DNA from: Acidiferrobacteraceae bacterium
GTDB taxonomy: Bacteria; Pseudomonadota; Gammaproteobacteria; Arenicellales; UBA868
Direction of reading: 5' to 3'
NCBI GenBank assembly: GCA_002724185.1
Contig: PBOB01000061.1
Coordinates: 1 to 64,000 of the forward strand
Length of the DNA: 64,000 nt
Part shown: positions 52,050 to 61,341 of the stretch, one piece after another
Numbering within the stretch: position 1 is the first letter of the stretch
Layout: every line of letters starts with the position of its first letter
Position numbers and translations under genes: made by a program
The notes under the pieces: model-generated
Told to the model about the DNA's origin: nothing
The model's database searches: none
Seen by the model: the letters and a program-made list of their open reading frames with translations, nothing else

Positions 52050-53258
52050 TTAATGACCTGCGAGCGCTAATACAGGGTCAAGTTTTGCCGCACGGCGAGC
52101 TGGCAGGAAGCAGAAAATTACGCTTGTGCCTAGCGAAGTGCCTGCTGCAGCAAGAGGCGCCCAGTATGGAATCCCAATTGGAAAATCCGGCAACGCTTTG
52201 GCTAGTCCGTAGACTCCTGCAAATCCTATAATTAGCCCCACTAAGGCTCCAAGAAGAGCAAGCATTGATGCCTCTGCCAGAAATAGTTGAAGTATTTGAC
52301 GGCCTGGGGATCCGATTGCCTTTAATAGACCAATTTCCGTTTTGCGCTGCGCTACTGCCACAAGCATGACGTTCATTATCAATACGCCGGCAACCGCAAG
52401 CGAGATCGCAGCGATTCCACCAACAGCTAGAGTGAGAGATCCTAGTATATTATCAAAGGTTGCTAGCATCGCGTTCTGAGTTATGACAGTCACGTCTTCT
52501 TCGCCATTATGGCGCATCCGCATAATATCAATGATTGCACGTTCAGCTCTGGATATAGCGCTATGTCCATCAGCTTCAACCATTACTCGAAACAGGGATG
52601 GACTATCAAATAAATTTTGTGCAGTTGCAACGGGTATTACTGCTGCATCACGAAGATCCATACCGACTCCGGCACCGCCAGCGTCTTCCAACACGCCAAT
52701 AATTTGAAATTTTTGCCCATCGATCCGGATACGTTCTCCAAGTGCTGCCGTGTTGCCAAAAAGTTCCGCTTTTAGTGTGTCTCCAATTACAGCAACTGGG
52801 GCGCCTCGAGTTGGGTCTCCAGTTGGCAAGAATCGGCCGGATGCCATAGTAAGTTTTCGGACGTCATAAAGATCAGCAGTTGATCCGATGACATTTACAG
52901 TTCTTTCGCGTTGATTCCAAGATGCAGGCGCTGAACCTAGAACCATAGGTGCAACTCGCCGTATAGAGGGGCTTCTGCTTATGGCAATAGCGTCATCAAT
53001 AGTAATATCAACCTCAGTAGCGCTCAATATTGGAGGTTGACCACCGGTTGTTTCCAGCTTTCCTGGCATTACTATGAGTAGGTGACTTCCCAAATCCATG
53101 AATTGATTGTTGACATAGTGTCGCGTTCCTTCGCCGACCGCAGTAAGCAACAATACTGAAGAGACACCTATAGACATCGCAAGCAACATTAACCATGTAC
53201 GGGTACGAGCCCCACCCAAAGCACCCAGGCTAAATTTGAAAAGATCGCTTAATCTCAT
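52050..53258 (-). CDS. MacB-like ABC transporter permease
   Basis: 402 residues with the same architecture as its neighbour (AVAQRKTEIGLLKAIGSPGRQI) but divergent in sequence. The two genes probably arose by duplication and form a heterodimer. The ATPase gene is upstream, 10 bp away. Confidence 0.9.
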   Translation of the reverse strand: MRLSDLFKFSLGALGGARTRTWLMLLAMSIGVSSVLLLTAVGEGTRHYVNNQFMDLGSHLLIVMPGKLETTGGQPPILSATEVDITIDDAIAISRSPSIRRVAPMVLGSAPASWNQRERTVNVIGSTADLYDVRKLTMASGRFLPTGDPTRGAPVAVIGDTLKAELFGNTAALGERIRIDGQKFQIIGVLEDAGGAGVGMDLRDAAVIPVATAQNLFDSPSLFRVMVEADGHSAISRAERAIIDIMRMRHNGEEDVTVITQNAMLATFDNILGSLTLAVGGIAAISLAVAGVLIMNVMLVAVAQRKTEIGLLKAIGSPGRQILQLFLAEASMLALLGALVGLIIGFAGVYGLAKALPDFPIGIPYWAPLAAAGTSLGTSVIFCFLPARRAAKLDPVLALAGH

Positions 53259-53268
53259 TTTATGCTGG

Positions 53269-53946
53269 TTAATTTAGGGTGATATCTTGGTCAATTTTTC
53301 CATCTTGCATGACAATTTTTCGGTTTGCACGATCGCCAATAGAAGGGTCGTGCGTTATAACGACTAATGTAATACCAGCTAAATTGAGCGTCTCAAGAGC
53401 TTGTATTACTTCTTTGCTAGACTTGCTGTCTAAATTCCCCGTTGGTTCGTCGGCAAGAAGAACACTCGGTTTCATTATTGTGGCCCTTGCTATGGCGACG
53501 CGTTGTCTTTGACCTCCTGAAAGCTGGCTCGGCTTATGATTTGCACGATCTGCAAGACCCATGGAATCTAACGCTGCTCCGACCCTATCACGTCTTTCTC
53601 GGGGTGATACGCCATCGAGATTAAGGGGTAGCTCGACGTTTTGTGCAGCTGTCATGCGTGGAACAAGGTGAAAGCTTTGGAAGACAAATCCGAACTGCCG
53701 ACGTCTAAGTGCAGCACGTTTTGTCTCAGATAAGGTTGTTGTATCTTGATCGTCGAGATGGTATTGCCCGCTATCTGCTCGGTCGAGCAGGCCAAGGATA
53801 TTTAGCATTGTTGACTTACCAGAGCCAGAGGGACCCATAATGGCAGCGTATTCGCCATCATGAATCTCCATATCTATCTCACGAAGCGCAAGGACACGTT
53901 CTTCGCCCACCTCAAACTGACGACTGACTTTAGAGAATCGAATCAT
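53269..53946 (-). CDS. MacB/LolD-type ABC transporter ATPase
   Basis: 225 residues with Walker A GPSGSGKST, signature LSGGQRQRVAIARA and Walker B VLLADEPTGNLD. Type VII ABC exporters use such ATPases with FtsX-like permeases. The ATG overlaps the adaptor stop (TGATG). Confidence 0.95.
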   Translation of the reverse strand: MIRFSKVSRQFEVGEERVLALREIDMEIHDGEYAAIMGPSGSGKSTMLNILGLLDRADSGQYHLDDQDTTTLSETKRAALRRRQFGFVFQSFHLVPRMTAAQNVELPLNLDGVSPRERRDRVGAALDSMGLADRANHKPSQLSGGQRQRVAIARATIMKPSVLLADEPTGNLDSKSSKEVIQALETLNLAGITLVVITHDPSIGDRANRKIVMQDGKIDQDITLN

Positions 53947-55082
53947 CAGTCTGTTGGCTCAGTACTCGCCAAAGCTCCATCTTCAACGCCTTCTGTGTCA
54001 ATTGATGTAATAACGGACTCGCCTGGCGCTACGCCGTCAATGATTTCGGTCCAGCTCCAATTAGAAAGACCGGTCGTCACGATTCTCTCTTCGATCGTGT
54101 TGCCTGACAGGATAAAGACTCGCTCTCCTTCGAGAACCGTTTCACTTGGCACACGTACGGGCGTATCTCTTCTAGCTAGTATTACTTCGACATCGGCTGA
54201 GTAACCCGCTAGTAATTCACTAATGTCAGATATATTTGTGAGCTCAACCTCAATCTCGACAGTTCTAGCCTTTGAGGCTATATCCAATACATAGGGTGCG
54301 ATGCGATTTACTATACCCGCGAACTCGCGATCGCCAAACGCATCTAGTGTGACACGGGCAGGTTGACCGACTGCGACGCGTGGCGCATCAACTTCATCAA
54401 TTGGAGCTGTCACATAGAAGCAAGTTGTATCGATCAGGTCAACCGCAGGTGCGCCTCCCATTGTAGGCGTTACATATTCATAGAGTTCTCCATTAATTGA
54501 TCCGACTATCCCATCGAATGGTGCTACTAGTCGAGTGCGATCTAGTCGTGCCTTGATCAGATTCACTCGTGCTGCGGCAATGGTCGTGCTAGCCTGTGCT
54601 GCGTCACAACTAGCTTTCCGTGCAGAAGCATCTGTTACCGCACGATCAACTGTTTCCTCGGACACAGCACCACTTTTCTTAAGTTTTAGCAGTCGCTTTG
54701 ATTCTCGTGCTGAAGAATCAGCAGTGAGACAACTGGCTCTAGCATTTGCTCGAGCAGATAGTGCTTCTGCGCGCGCTAACTCCATCTCTGCCATAATGTC
54801 GTTATTCCACAGCGACATCAATAGATCTCCTTTTTTTACCAGATCACCTTTGGCAATATTCAAGACCGAGATTAGACCGCTCGTGCTTGGGGAGAGTTGG
54901 GCGCGCTTGCAAGCCTCTATCGTTCCTGCTCGAGTATTTGCAATAGTATTTTCTACAATACCTTGACTAGCTTGTGTAACGGCGACTATAACGGGTCTTG
55001 GTTTTGTTGATTGCCAGTAGAGAAGCACGATGACTGCGGTAATGACTAATATAACAATTAACCACTTAATAAGGCGTCGCAT
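53946..55082 (-). CDS. HlyD/MacA-family periplasmic adaptor
   Basis: 378 residues with an N-terminal anchor helix (6-26), two lipoyl halves (SPSTSGLISVLNIAKGDLVKKGD), a coiled coil (about 95-165, rich in Ala/Arg/Glu) and a beta-barrel part. It links the inner-membrane pump to an outer-membrane TolC-like channel, which is not encoded here. First gene of the operon. Confidence 0.92.
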   Translation of the reverse strand: MRRLIKWLIVILVITAVIVLLYWQSTKPRPVIVAVTQASQGIVENTIANTRAGTIEACKRAQLSPSTSGLISVLNIAKGDLVKKGDLLMSLWNNDIMAEMELARAEALSARANARASCLTADSSARESKRLLKLKKSGAVSEETVDRAVTDASARKASCDAAQASTTIAAARVNLIKARLDRTRLVAPFDGIVGSINGELYEYVTPTMGGAPAVDLIDTTCFYVTAPIDEVDAPRVAVGQPARVTLDAFGDREFAGIVNRIAPYVLDIASKARTVEIEVELTNISDISELLAGYSADVEVILARRDTPVRVPSETVLEGERVFILSGNTIEERIVTTGLSNWSWTEIIDGVAPGESVITSIDTEGVEDGALASTEPTD

Positions 55083-55189
55083 AAGGATACTGTCTCCTTA
55101 GGATTTAACGTAGAAAAACAAAATAATTTAAGTCCTACAGTAGGGTGATTGGCACATTATGATTAATACCGTGAAGAGCCAGTGAATGA

Positions 55190-56068
55190 TTATTTCGGCA
55201 CAGTTTTTGCAAGTTCTGGGTTATCCCGCTTCATCACAATGATGGCAACACCTACCAGGACAATTATTCCTCCAAGTATTATAACCGTAGATGGTCGTTC
55301 TCCGAGGAGCACTACGCTCAAAATAATTGTAATAACTGGCATAAGCAGTAAAACTGGCATAAGTTGCGACACAGGATTTCTACTAAGCACCCGATACCAG
55401 ATACCATAACCCAGTGCCGTCATAATTAGTCCAAGATACAATACGGTACCCCATCCAATCCACGTGGCATTTTTTATCGCAGCTATTTGACCTCCCTCGA
55501 TAATTAACGAGGCGAGCAGCATTTGCGGGCCAGCAAAGACTCCTACCCAGGCGATTAGCGAGAAACTATTAACTCCTGTGTCTAAATTCTTCACCATAAT
55601 CTGACCCATTGCCCACATTAATGCTCCTGCGGCGGTTAGAGCTATAGGAAATAACTGTCCTCGAATATCGGGTTGTCCAGCAATAAGTGCTATTCCGGCA
55701 AATGCAACGGCTATGCCAATCATCCGTTGAACGCCTGGTACTTCACGAAGAAATACATATGCTAATAGAACTGCAAATGGCACTTCGAGATGTATAACAA
55801 TTACAGCAAGCGACGCATCGATTAGAGATAAACCCGTAAATGTCAATCCATATTGAAGTGTTGCACTAACTAGGGAAATTAGGAGTATCGCTTTGAAATA
55901 GCCGTGCGGCCTTGGCACAAACCATACTAATATCATGGCTGCTATACAGAAGCGCATGCCCATTAACATGAGTGGTGGAAACTCAGCTAGTGCCGCTTTT
56001 GCAAAGGTAAAGCCTAAAGCCCAATTCAGTGGAACAGAAAGGGCTAATATTAAGTCTCGTGATTTCAC
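55190..56068 (-). CDS. EamA/DMT-family transporter
   Basis: 292 residues, ten helices in two EamA repeats (GMRFCIAAMILVWFVPRP; WAMGQIMVKNLD). The third such exporter in the window. It reads toward the exporter operon but the 108-bp gap suggests its own promoter or readthrough. Confidence 0.85.
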   Translation of the reverse strand: MKSRDLILALSVPLNWALGFTFAKAALAEFPPLMLMGMRFCIAAMILVWFVPRPHGYFKAILLISLVSATLQYGLTFTGLSLIDASLAVIVIHLEVPFAVLLAYVFLREVPGVQRMIGIAVAFAGIALIAGQPDIRGQLFPIALTAAGALMWAMGQIMVKNLDTGVNSFSLIAWVGVFAGPQMLLASLIIEGGQIAAIKNATWIGWGTVLYLGLIMTALGYGIWYRVLSRNPVSQLMPVLLLMPVITIILSVVLLGERPSTVIILGGIIVLVGVAIIVMKRDNPELAKTVPK

Positions 56069-56244
56069 ATACTTGATTTGTGTTGTTGGTGGTCGGTTTT
56101 TTGATATTGTACAGGCTTGTAGAGGTTAGTTCTTTACTTAACATCGCAATAAAGAATTGTATATATTAGTCACTGGTACGCTTAAGATCAGTTACTATCG
56201 CTATCAATAATTCTATCAATAGAAAAATGTTTTGAAGAAGAGTC

Positions 56245-57597
56245 ATGGCTAATCTAAAAAAGTTCTTAGAGTCTAACCGAGATTTAGAGTACGTTGATAT
56301 ATTGATACCTGACCTGTGCAATATATTTCGTGGTAAACGGTTGCCTATTGCAGATCTCAATAAGTTGTTTGTTGGTGAGTTTCAAATTCCAAGTTCGATA
56401 ATGTTGTTGGATATTACCGGCGAAGGTAGTGACCCTGGCGGTCGAGGATTTAGCGATGGTGATCCAGATGTTTGTGTTTGGCCGATCAAAGACACTCTAG
56501 TTCGTATACCGTGGTCAGATGAGCCTATTGGGCAAGTTTTAGGCTCATTGTGGGAGCTTGATGGATCTCCCTGCAGTGTCGACCCTAGGCAAGTTCTAAA
56601 TTCGGTTTGGCAAGCTTTAGTAACTGATGGTTTGTTCCCGACAGTGGCGTTTGAGCTTGAATTTTATCTTGTAGATGCAGATTACCCAAAGACAAAACAA
56701 CTTAGACCTCCGGTTCTACCAGGCTCTAAAGATCGGTTGCATGATACGCAGGTATATAGTATTCGTGAACTCGAAGAGATTTCTGGATTTCTTGGGACTG
56801 TGAGTAAAGCTTGTGTGCAGCAAGGCATTCCCCTGGGAGCGGCAAGCGCTGAATATGCTAGCGGTCAATATGAAATCAACCTCCACCACACTACTGACGT
56901 TCTTGTTGCCGCAGATCAAGCTATGCTAATGCAGCGGGCTGTACGTGCAATAGCCAAGAAATTCGATACACTTGCTACGTTTATGGCAAAACCATATAAA
57001 GATTCTGCCGGCAATGGAGGCCATGTTCACTTTGGCCTTCAAGACGAGAGCGGACTAAATATTTTTGACGATGGTACAGAGCGCGGTACCTCTCTCATGA
57101 GACATGCGATAGGAGGCTTGATGCATACATTGCCTGAGGCAATGGCTTTCTTTGCACCAAATGCTAATTCGTATCGGCGATTTGCGCCGGATATGTATGT
57201 GCCAGTAACACCATCTTGGGGTTACAACAATCGCTCAGTCGCATTACGCGTCCCTGGAGGCGATCAGTCCTCACGTCGCATAGAGCATCGAGTTCCTGGA
57301 GCTGATGTAAATCCTTATTTAGCTCTAGCCGCAATCATGGCTGGGGTGCATTATGGAATTAGAAATAGGATAGATCCTGGGCCACCAAGTGAAGGAGACG
57401 AAAAAAGAAGGGCAGGTTTGGCATTTCCTGCAACCTGGGAACTGGCGTTTGAAAGATTGGCCGATGCAAAAGTTCTACCGAACTATTTCGGCTCCGACTA
57501 CGTAAGGTTGTATCGTATGACGAAAGAGTTCGAACACAATCGATTCCTGCGTGAGATTAATCCATTAGAGCTTGATTGGTACTTAAGTCCGGGTTGA
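56245..57597 (+). CDS. Glutamine-synthetase-family enzyme (gamma-glutamyl-amine synthetase type)
   Basis: 450 residues with the GS fold: AFELEFYL (metal Glu pair), AEYASGQYEINLHH, GNGGHVHFGL and the ATP/Arg region RRIEHRVPGADVNPYLALAA. The tyrosine adenylylation site region of housekeeping GlnA is absent. It resembles PuuA-like enzymes that glutamylate polyamines or other amines. With the FAD oxidase of the cluster it would form a gamma-glutamylation route. Start ATG with AAGAAG upstream. Confidence 0.85.
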   Translation: MANLKKFLESNRDLEYVDILIPDLCNIFRGKRLPIADLNKLFVGEFQIPSSIMLLDITGEGSDPGGRGFSDGDPDVCVWPIKDTLVRIPWSDEPIGQVLGSLWELDGSPCSVDPRQVLNSVWQALVTDGLFPTVAFELEFYLVDADYPKTKQLRPPVLPGSKDRLHDTQVYSIRELEEISGFLGTVSKACVQQGIPLGAASAEYASGQYEINLHHTTDVLVAADQAMLMQRAVRAIAKKFDTLATFMAKPYKDSAGNGGHVHFGLQDESGLNIFDDGTERGTSLMRHAIGGLMHTLPEAMAFFAPNANSYRRFAPDMYVPVTPSWGYNNRSVALRVPGGDQSSRRIEHRVPGADVNPYLALAAIMAGVHYGIRNRIDPGPPSEGDEKRRAGLAFPATWELAFERLADAKVLPNYFGSDYVRLYRMTKEFEHNRFLREINPLELDWYLSPG

Positions 57598-57654
57598 GTT
57601 CGACACTACCTTTTATCGAATCATTACCTTGCTAGCTATACAGGAGATTTTGTT

Positions 57655-58734
57655 GTGAAAGCCGCAGTTTGTAGAAAATTCAATGCACCGTTGACAATAG
57701 AAGATCTGAGCCTTAGGTCGCCGGGTCCGGATGAAGTTCGAGTAAGACTTGCCGCATGTGCAATATGTCATAGTGACATCACTTATATACGCGGTCACTG
57801 GGGAGGAACTTTGCCTGCTGTTTATGGTCATGAGGCAGCCGGGCATGTTATTGAAGCTGGCATTAATATAGATTTTTTGAATGAAGGTGCACCTGTTCTT
57901 GTCACGCTTCTAAGGTCGTGTGGTAACTGTTTTTATTGTCTAAGAAATCAGGATAGTCTATGTGAAGCGAAGTTCCCACTTGATGAGTTGTCACCACTAA
58001 AGGATGCCGATAACGCTATTGTTGATCAAGGCCTCCGTACGGCGGGCTTTGCTGAGGAGGTGATTGTCCACAAATCTCAGATAATTGAGATTCCCGTTAG
58101 CATGGCCATGGATAGTGCATGCCTGCTGGCTTGTGGTGTGATCACCGGTGTTGGTGCAGTTAGAAACGTTGCTTCTGTTGTTTCCGGCTCTAGTGTAGTC
58201 ACCATAGGCGTTGGTGGTGTGGGAATTAACTGCATCCAAGGAGCATTTTTATCTAACGTGGAGCGCAATATTGCGATTGATCTCGATGACAATAAGCTAA
58301 AAATGACATATCAGTTTGGTGCAACCGATGTGGTAAATGCAAAAATACAAAATGTAAATGAAGTCGTGAGATATTTGACGAATGGGCGTGGTGCAGATTA
58401 TGTATTTGTGGCTGCTGGTAGTCCCTCCGCCATTGAGCAAAGTACGCAGCTAATCCGACGGGGCGGAATGGTTGTTTTAGTTGGAATGACTGCGGAGGGA
58501 GTCAGAACTGAGTTAGAGCCGCTGGTGCTTGCAAATGACGCAATTAAGCTAATAGGTAGCAAGATGGGCTCTAGTCAGCTGAAGGTCGATATTCCTTTCC
58601 TTATTGATGCATACAATCATGGCTTGCTAAAGTTAGATGAACTTATTTCGCACCGTTTTCCGTTATCAGAAATAAATAGTGCTATTTTAGAGGTTGAGAA
58701 AGGTTTAGTGATGCGTAACGTTATAATCTTTTAA
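57655..58734 (+). CDS. Zinc-dependent alcohol dehydrogenase (MDR)
   Basis: 359 residues. Catalytic zinc: CAICHSDITYIRGHWGGTLP and GHEAAGHV. The structural-zinc loop is CGNCFYCLRNQDSLC. The Rossmann fold has GVGGVGINCIQGA. It is like class III/S-hydroxymethylglutathione-type dehydrogenases. GTG start. Confidence 0.9.
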   Translation: MKAAVCRKFNAPLTIEDLSLRSPGPDEVRVRLAACAICHSDITYIRGHWGGTLPAVYGHEAAGHVIEAGINIDFLNEGAPVLVTLLRSCGNCFYCLRNQDSLCEAKFPLDELSPLKDADNAIVDQGLRTAGFAEEVIVHKSQIIEIPVSMAMDSACLLACGVITGVGAVRNVASVVSGSSVVTIGVGGVGINCIQGAFLSNVERNIAIDLDDNKLKMTYQFGATDVVNAKIQNVNEVVRYLTNGRGADYVFVAAGSPSAIEQSTQLIRRGGMVVLVGMTAEGVRTELEPLVLANDAIKLIGSKMGSSQLKVDIPFLIDAYNHGLLKLDELISHRFPLSEINSAILEVEKGLVMRNVIIF

Positions 58735-58762
58735 CGGGTAGTTATCATCTGGCGTGCATTTG

Positions 58763-59860
58763 ATGAAGATTCGAAAAATAGAGACCTTCAGCAAAAGATA
58801 TGTGTCTTTTGTTCGGGTCACTGCGGAAAATGAAGCTTCGGGTTGGGGTCAGGTTGCACCGTATAATGCTGATATTACAGCGCAGGTTCTCCACCGCCAA
58901 GTGGCACCCTGGTCAATTGGCGAGGATATTTTTGATGTCAAGGCGCTAATACGATCTATTCCGATTAAAGAGCATAAATTTCCTGGATCGTATCTTTGCC
59001 GGGCAATGTCAGGGCTTGAAACAGCGCTGTGGGATTTACAAGGCAAATTGTCTGGAAAAAGTGTTTGTGAGTTACTTGGAGGCACACCTGGCAAGCTGCG
59101 CGCTTATGGATCCAGTATGCGACGAGATCTCCAGCCACTTGCCGAAGCAAAAAGATTTGCCAATCTGCGTGATAAATACGGGTTCGATGCATTTAAATTT
59201 AGGGTTGGCTCAGAGTGTGGACAAGATAAAGACGAGTGGCCTGGCCGGACAGAAGAAATTGTGCCACTAGTTCGTCGCACTTTAGGCGACGACGTATCTT
59301 TGCTTGTTGATGCTAATAGCGGATTTACAGTTGCGAGAGCGATAGAGGTAGGGCAGTTACTTGAGGATAATGGTGTTGAGCATTTTGAAGAACCCTGTCC
59401 ATATTGGAACCTTGAGGAGACCATGAGTGTTACGCGTGCTTTGTCAGTCAATGTAGCTGGTGGCGAGCAGGATTGTGATTTAACGACTTGGGGTCGTATT
59501 ATTAATCTACCAGTCGTTGATGTTGTCCAGCCAGACGTATGTTATATGGGTGGCATGGTTCGGACTATGCAAGTTGCTGCTATGGCTGATGAAGCTGGCT
59601 TAATGTGCACGCCACATTGCGCAAATCTTTCAATGGTTACCTTGTTTGCCATGCATTTGTTGCGAGCTATTACAAATCCGGGACTGTATCTAGAATACTC
59701 AATTGAAGATTCCGATTATTATCCATGGCAGGTTGGCCTTTTTGAGGAATCTCCATATCTTATTGAAGATGGTTGGGTTACGGTGTCAGATGTTCCCGGC
59801 TGGGGCGTTGACATAAGTCCGACATGGCTTGAATCTAGTAGTTATCAAGTGAGTGAGTAG
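58763..59860 (+). CDS. Enolase-superfamily (mandelate-racemase-like) protein
   Basis: About 365 residues from ATG 58763 (MKIRKIETF; a GTG at 58754 is open). The metal ligands appear as LVDANSG, HFEEPCP and GGEQD. Catalytic K in AFKFRVG and a His-Asp dyad (VVQPDV, TPHCAN) indicate the mandelate-racemase subgroup, including acid-sugar dehydratases. The substrate is unknown. Confidence 0.86.
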   Translation: MKIRKIETFSKRYVSFVRVTAENEASGWGQVAPYNADITAQVLHRQVAPWSIGEDIFDVKALIRSIPIKEHKFPGSYLCRAMSGLETALWDLQGKLSGKSVCELLGGTPGKLRAYGSSMRRDLQPLAEAKRFANLRDKYGFDAFKFRVGSECGQDKDEWPGRTEEIVPLVRRTLGDDVSLLVDANSGFTVARAIEVGQLLEDNGVEHFEEPCPYWNLEETMSVTRALSVNVAGGEQDCDLTTWGRIINLPVVDVVQPDVCYMGGMVRTMQVAAMADEAGLMCTPHCANLSMVTLFAMHLLRAITNPGLYLEYSIEDSDYYPWQVGLFEESPYLIEDGWVTVSDVPGWGVDISPTWLESSSYQVSE

Positions 59861-59886
59861 TAAATTGCAAGGTTCTGTTCTATAAA

Positions 59887-61191
59887 GTGGCTACGGATCT
59901 TTTTTCTTCTAACTTTTCTGACAATTCATATTGGTGGGATGAGAACCCACGTAGTCGAGAACCGAGCGAAAGGATACCGTCAGAAATTGATACACTTATC
60001 ATCGGCTCAGGATATACGGGAACTTCCGCCGCAATTGAAATTGCTCGTGGTGGTCGATCAACGTTTGTTATAGATTCGCAAGAGATTGGTTGGGGTTGTA
60101 GCTCTAGAAATGGAGGCCAGGTCAGCACTGGGATAAAGTCAGACATTGACCAACTGTCAAAGAATTATGGTCTCGATATAGCTAACAGCATTCTCAGAGA
60201 AGGGCACAACGCCCTTGCCTGGATTGGTGATTTTATTGACAAAGAAAACATAGAATGTGACTTTGTCGTTGGAGGAAAATTTCATGGAGCACACACCGCT
60301 AGACATTATGAGCGCTTTGGAAGGCAATTAGCAAAATATCCAGTCGCATTAAAGTCTGATGCTTATTTAGTGCCGCGCTCAGAACAGATTTCTGAAATTG
60401 GTACTGATTTTTATCATGGGGGGTTAGTATTTGAAAAGCATGCATCCCTTGATCCGGCTGCATATCATAGTGCTATGGTGCAGATAGCTGAGTCTGCTGG
60501 TGCTCGTTTTGTAAGTTACTGCACTGCGGAATCTATTCATCGATTACGCGGTAGTAGAGGGTTCCGAGTCAAAACAGGGCAGGGCGAGGTTAGGGCTCGT
60601 GACGTTGTCATTGCAACAAATGGTTATACTCAAAGAGCCACACCTTGGCACCAGCGTAGAATAATTCCTATTGGGAGCTATATTATTGCGACAGAAGACT
60701 TCGGAGCGGAAACAGGTTCCCGACTTATACCTCGCGCTCGCAATGTAACAGATTCGCGCCGGTTGGTTGTTTACTACCGATTGGCTCCTGGCGGAAATCG
60801 ACTGATATTTGGTGGGAGAGTATCTTTAGCAGAAACTAATCCAAGGCGAAGCGCGCCGCGATTGTATCGACAGATGCTTACAATCTTTCCTGAACTAGCG
60901 GGCATTCAAGTTAGTCATTCATGGATGGGCTTTGTTGGATGGACATTTTCCGGTATTCCGCATATTCATCGATATGATGGAGTATGGTGCTCCATGGGCT
61001 ACTGTGGTTCTGGTATCGCATTATCAGGGTATTTGGGCGCCAAGCTCGGGCAGCAGGTTTTGGGTTTAGGGGAGGGCGTTACGGCATTTGATGCAATTCG
61101 ATTTCAAGCAAGGCCATACTATTTTAGTTATCCGTGGTTTCTTGGTCCGTCGATATGGTGGTATGGTCAGTTGGATCGAATGGGTATTTGA
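59887..61191 (+). CDS. FAD-dependent amine oxidoreductase (DAO family, PuuB-like)
   Basis: 434 residues. The FAD-binding dinucleotide motif is TLIIGSGYTGTSAAIEIARGG (residues ~35-55), then GCSSRNGGQVSTG and C-terminal GYCGSGIALSGYLGAKLG, as in gamma-glutamylputrescine oxidase and glycine oxidase. It likely oxidises a secondary or gamma-glutamylated amine. GTG start. It is the last gene of the cluster. Confidence 0.88.
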   Translation: MATDLFSSNFSDNSYWWDENPRSREPSERIPSEIDTLIIGSGYTGTSAAIEIARGGRSTFVIDSQEIGWGCSSRNGGQVSTGIKSDIDQLSKNYGLDIANSILREGHNALAWIGDFIDKENIECDFVVGGKFHGAHTARHYERFGRQLAKYPVALKSDAYLVPRSEQISEIGTDFYHGGLVFEKHASLDPAAYHSAMVQIAESAGARFVSYCTAESIHRLRGSRGFRVKTGQGEVRARDVVIATNGYTQRATPWHQRRIIPIGSYIIATEDFGAETGSRLIPRARNVTDSRRLVVYYRLAPGGNRLIFGGRVSLAETNPRRSAPRLYRQMLTIFPELAGIQVSHSWMGFVGWTFSGIPHIHRYDGVWCSMGYCGSGIALSGYLGAKLGQQVLGLGEGVTAFDAIRFQARPYYFSYPWFLGPSIWWYGQLDRMGI

Positions 61192-61341
61192 ACAGCAGGC
61201 TCAACTTGCGTCAATTGCCTTTCTTATGCCCCATTGGCGTTGCAGTGTAAAATCTGAAGATTACGTATGCGTTTCTAGAACTTGGAATAAATCAAATGTC
61301 AACATGCGACCTGTTTATCTATAACAAGAGATGCCCAATCT

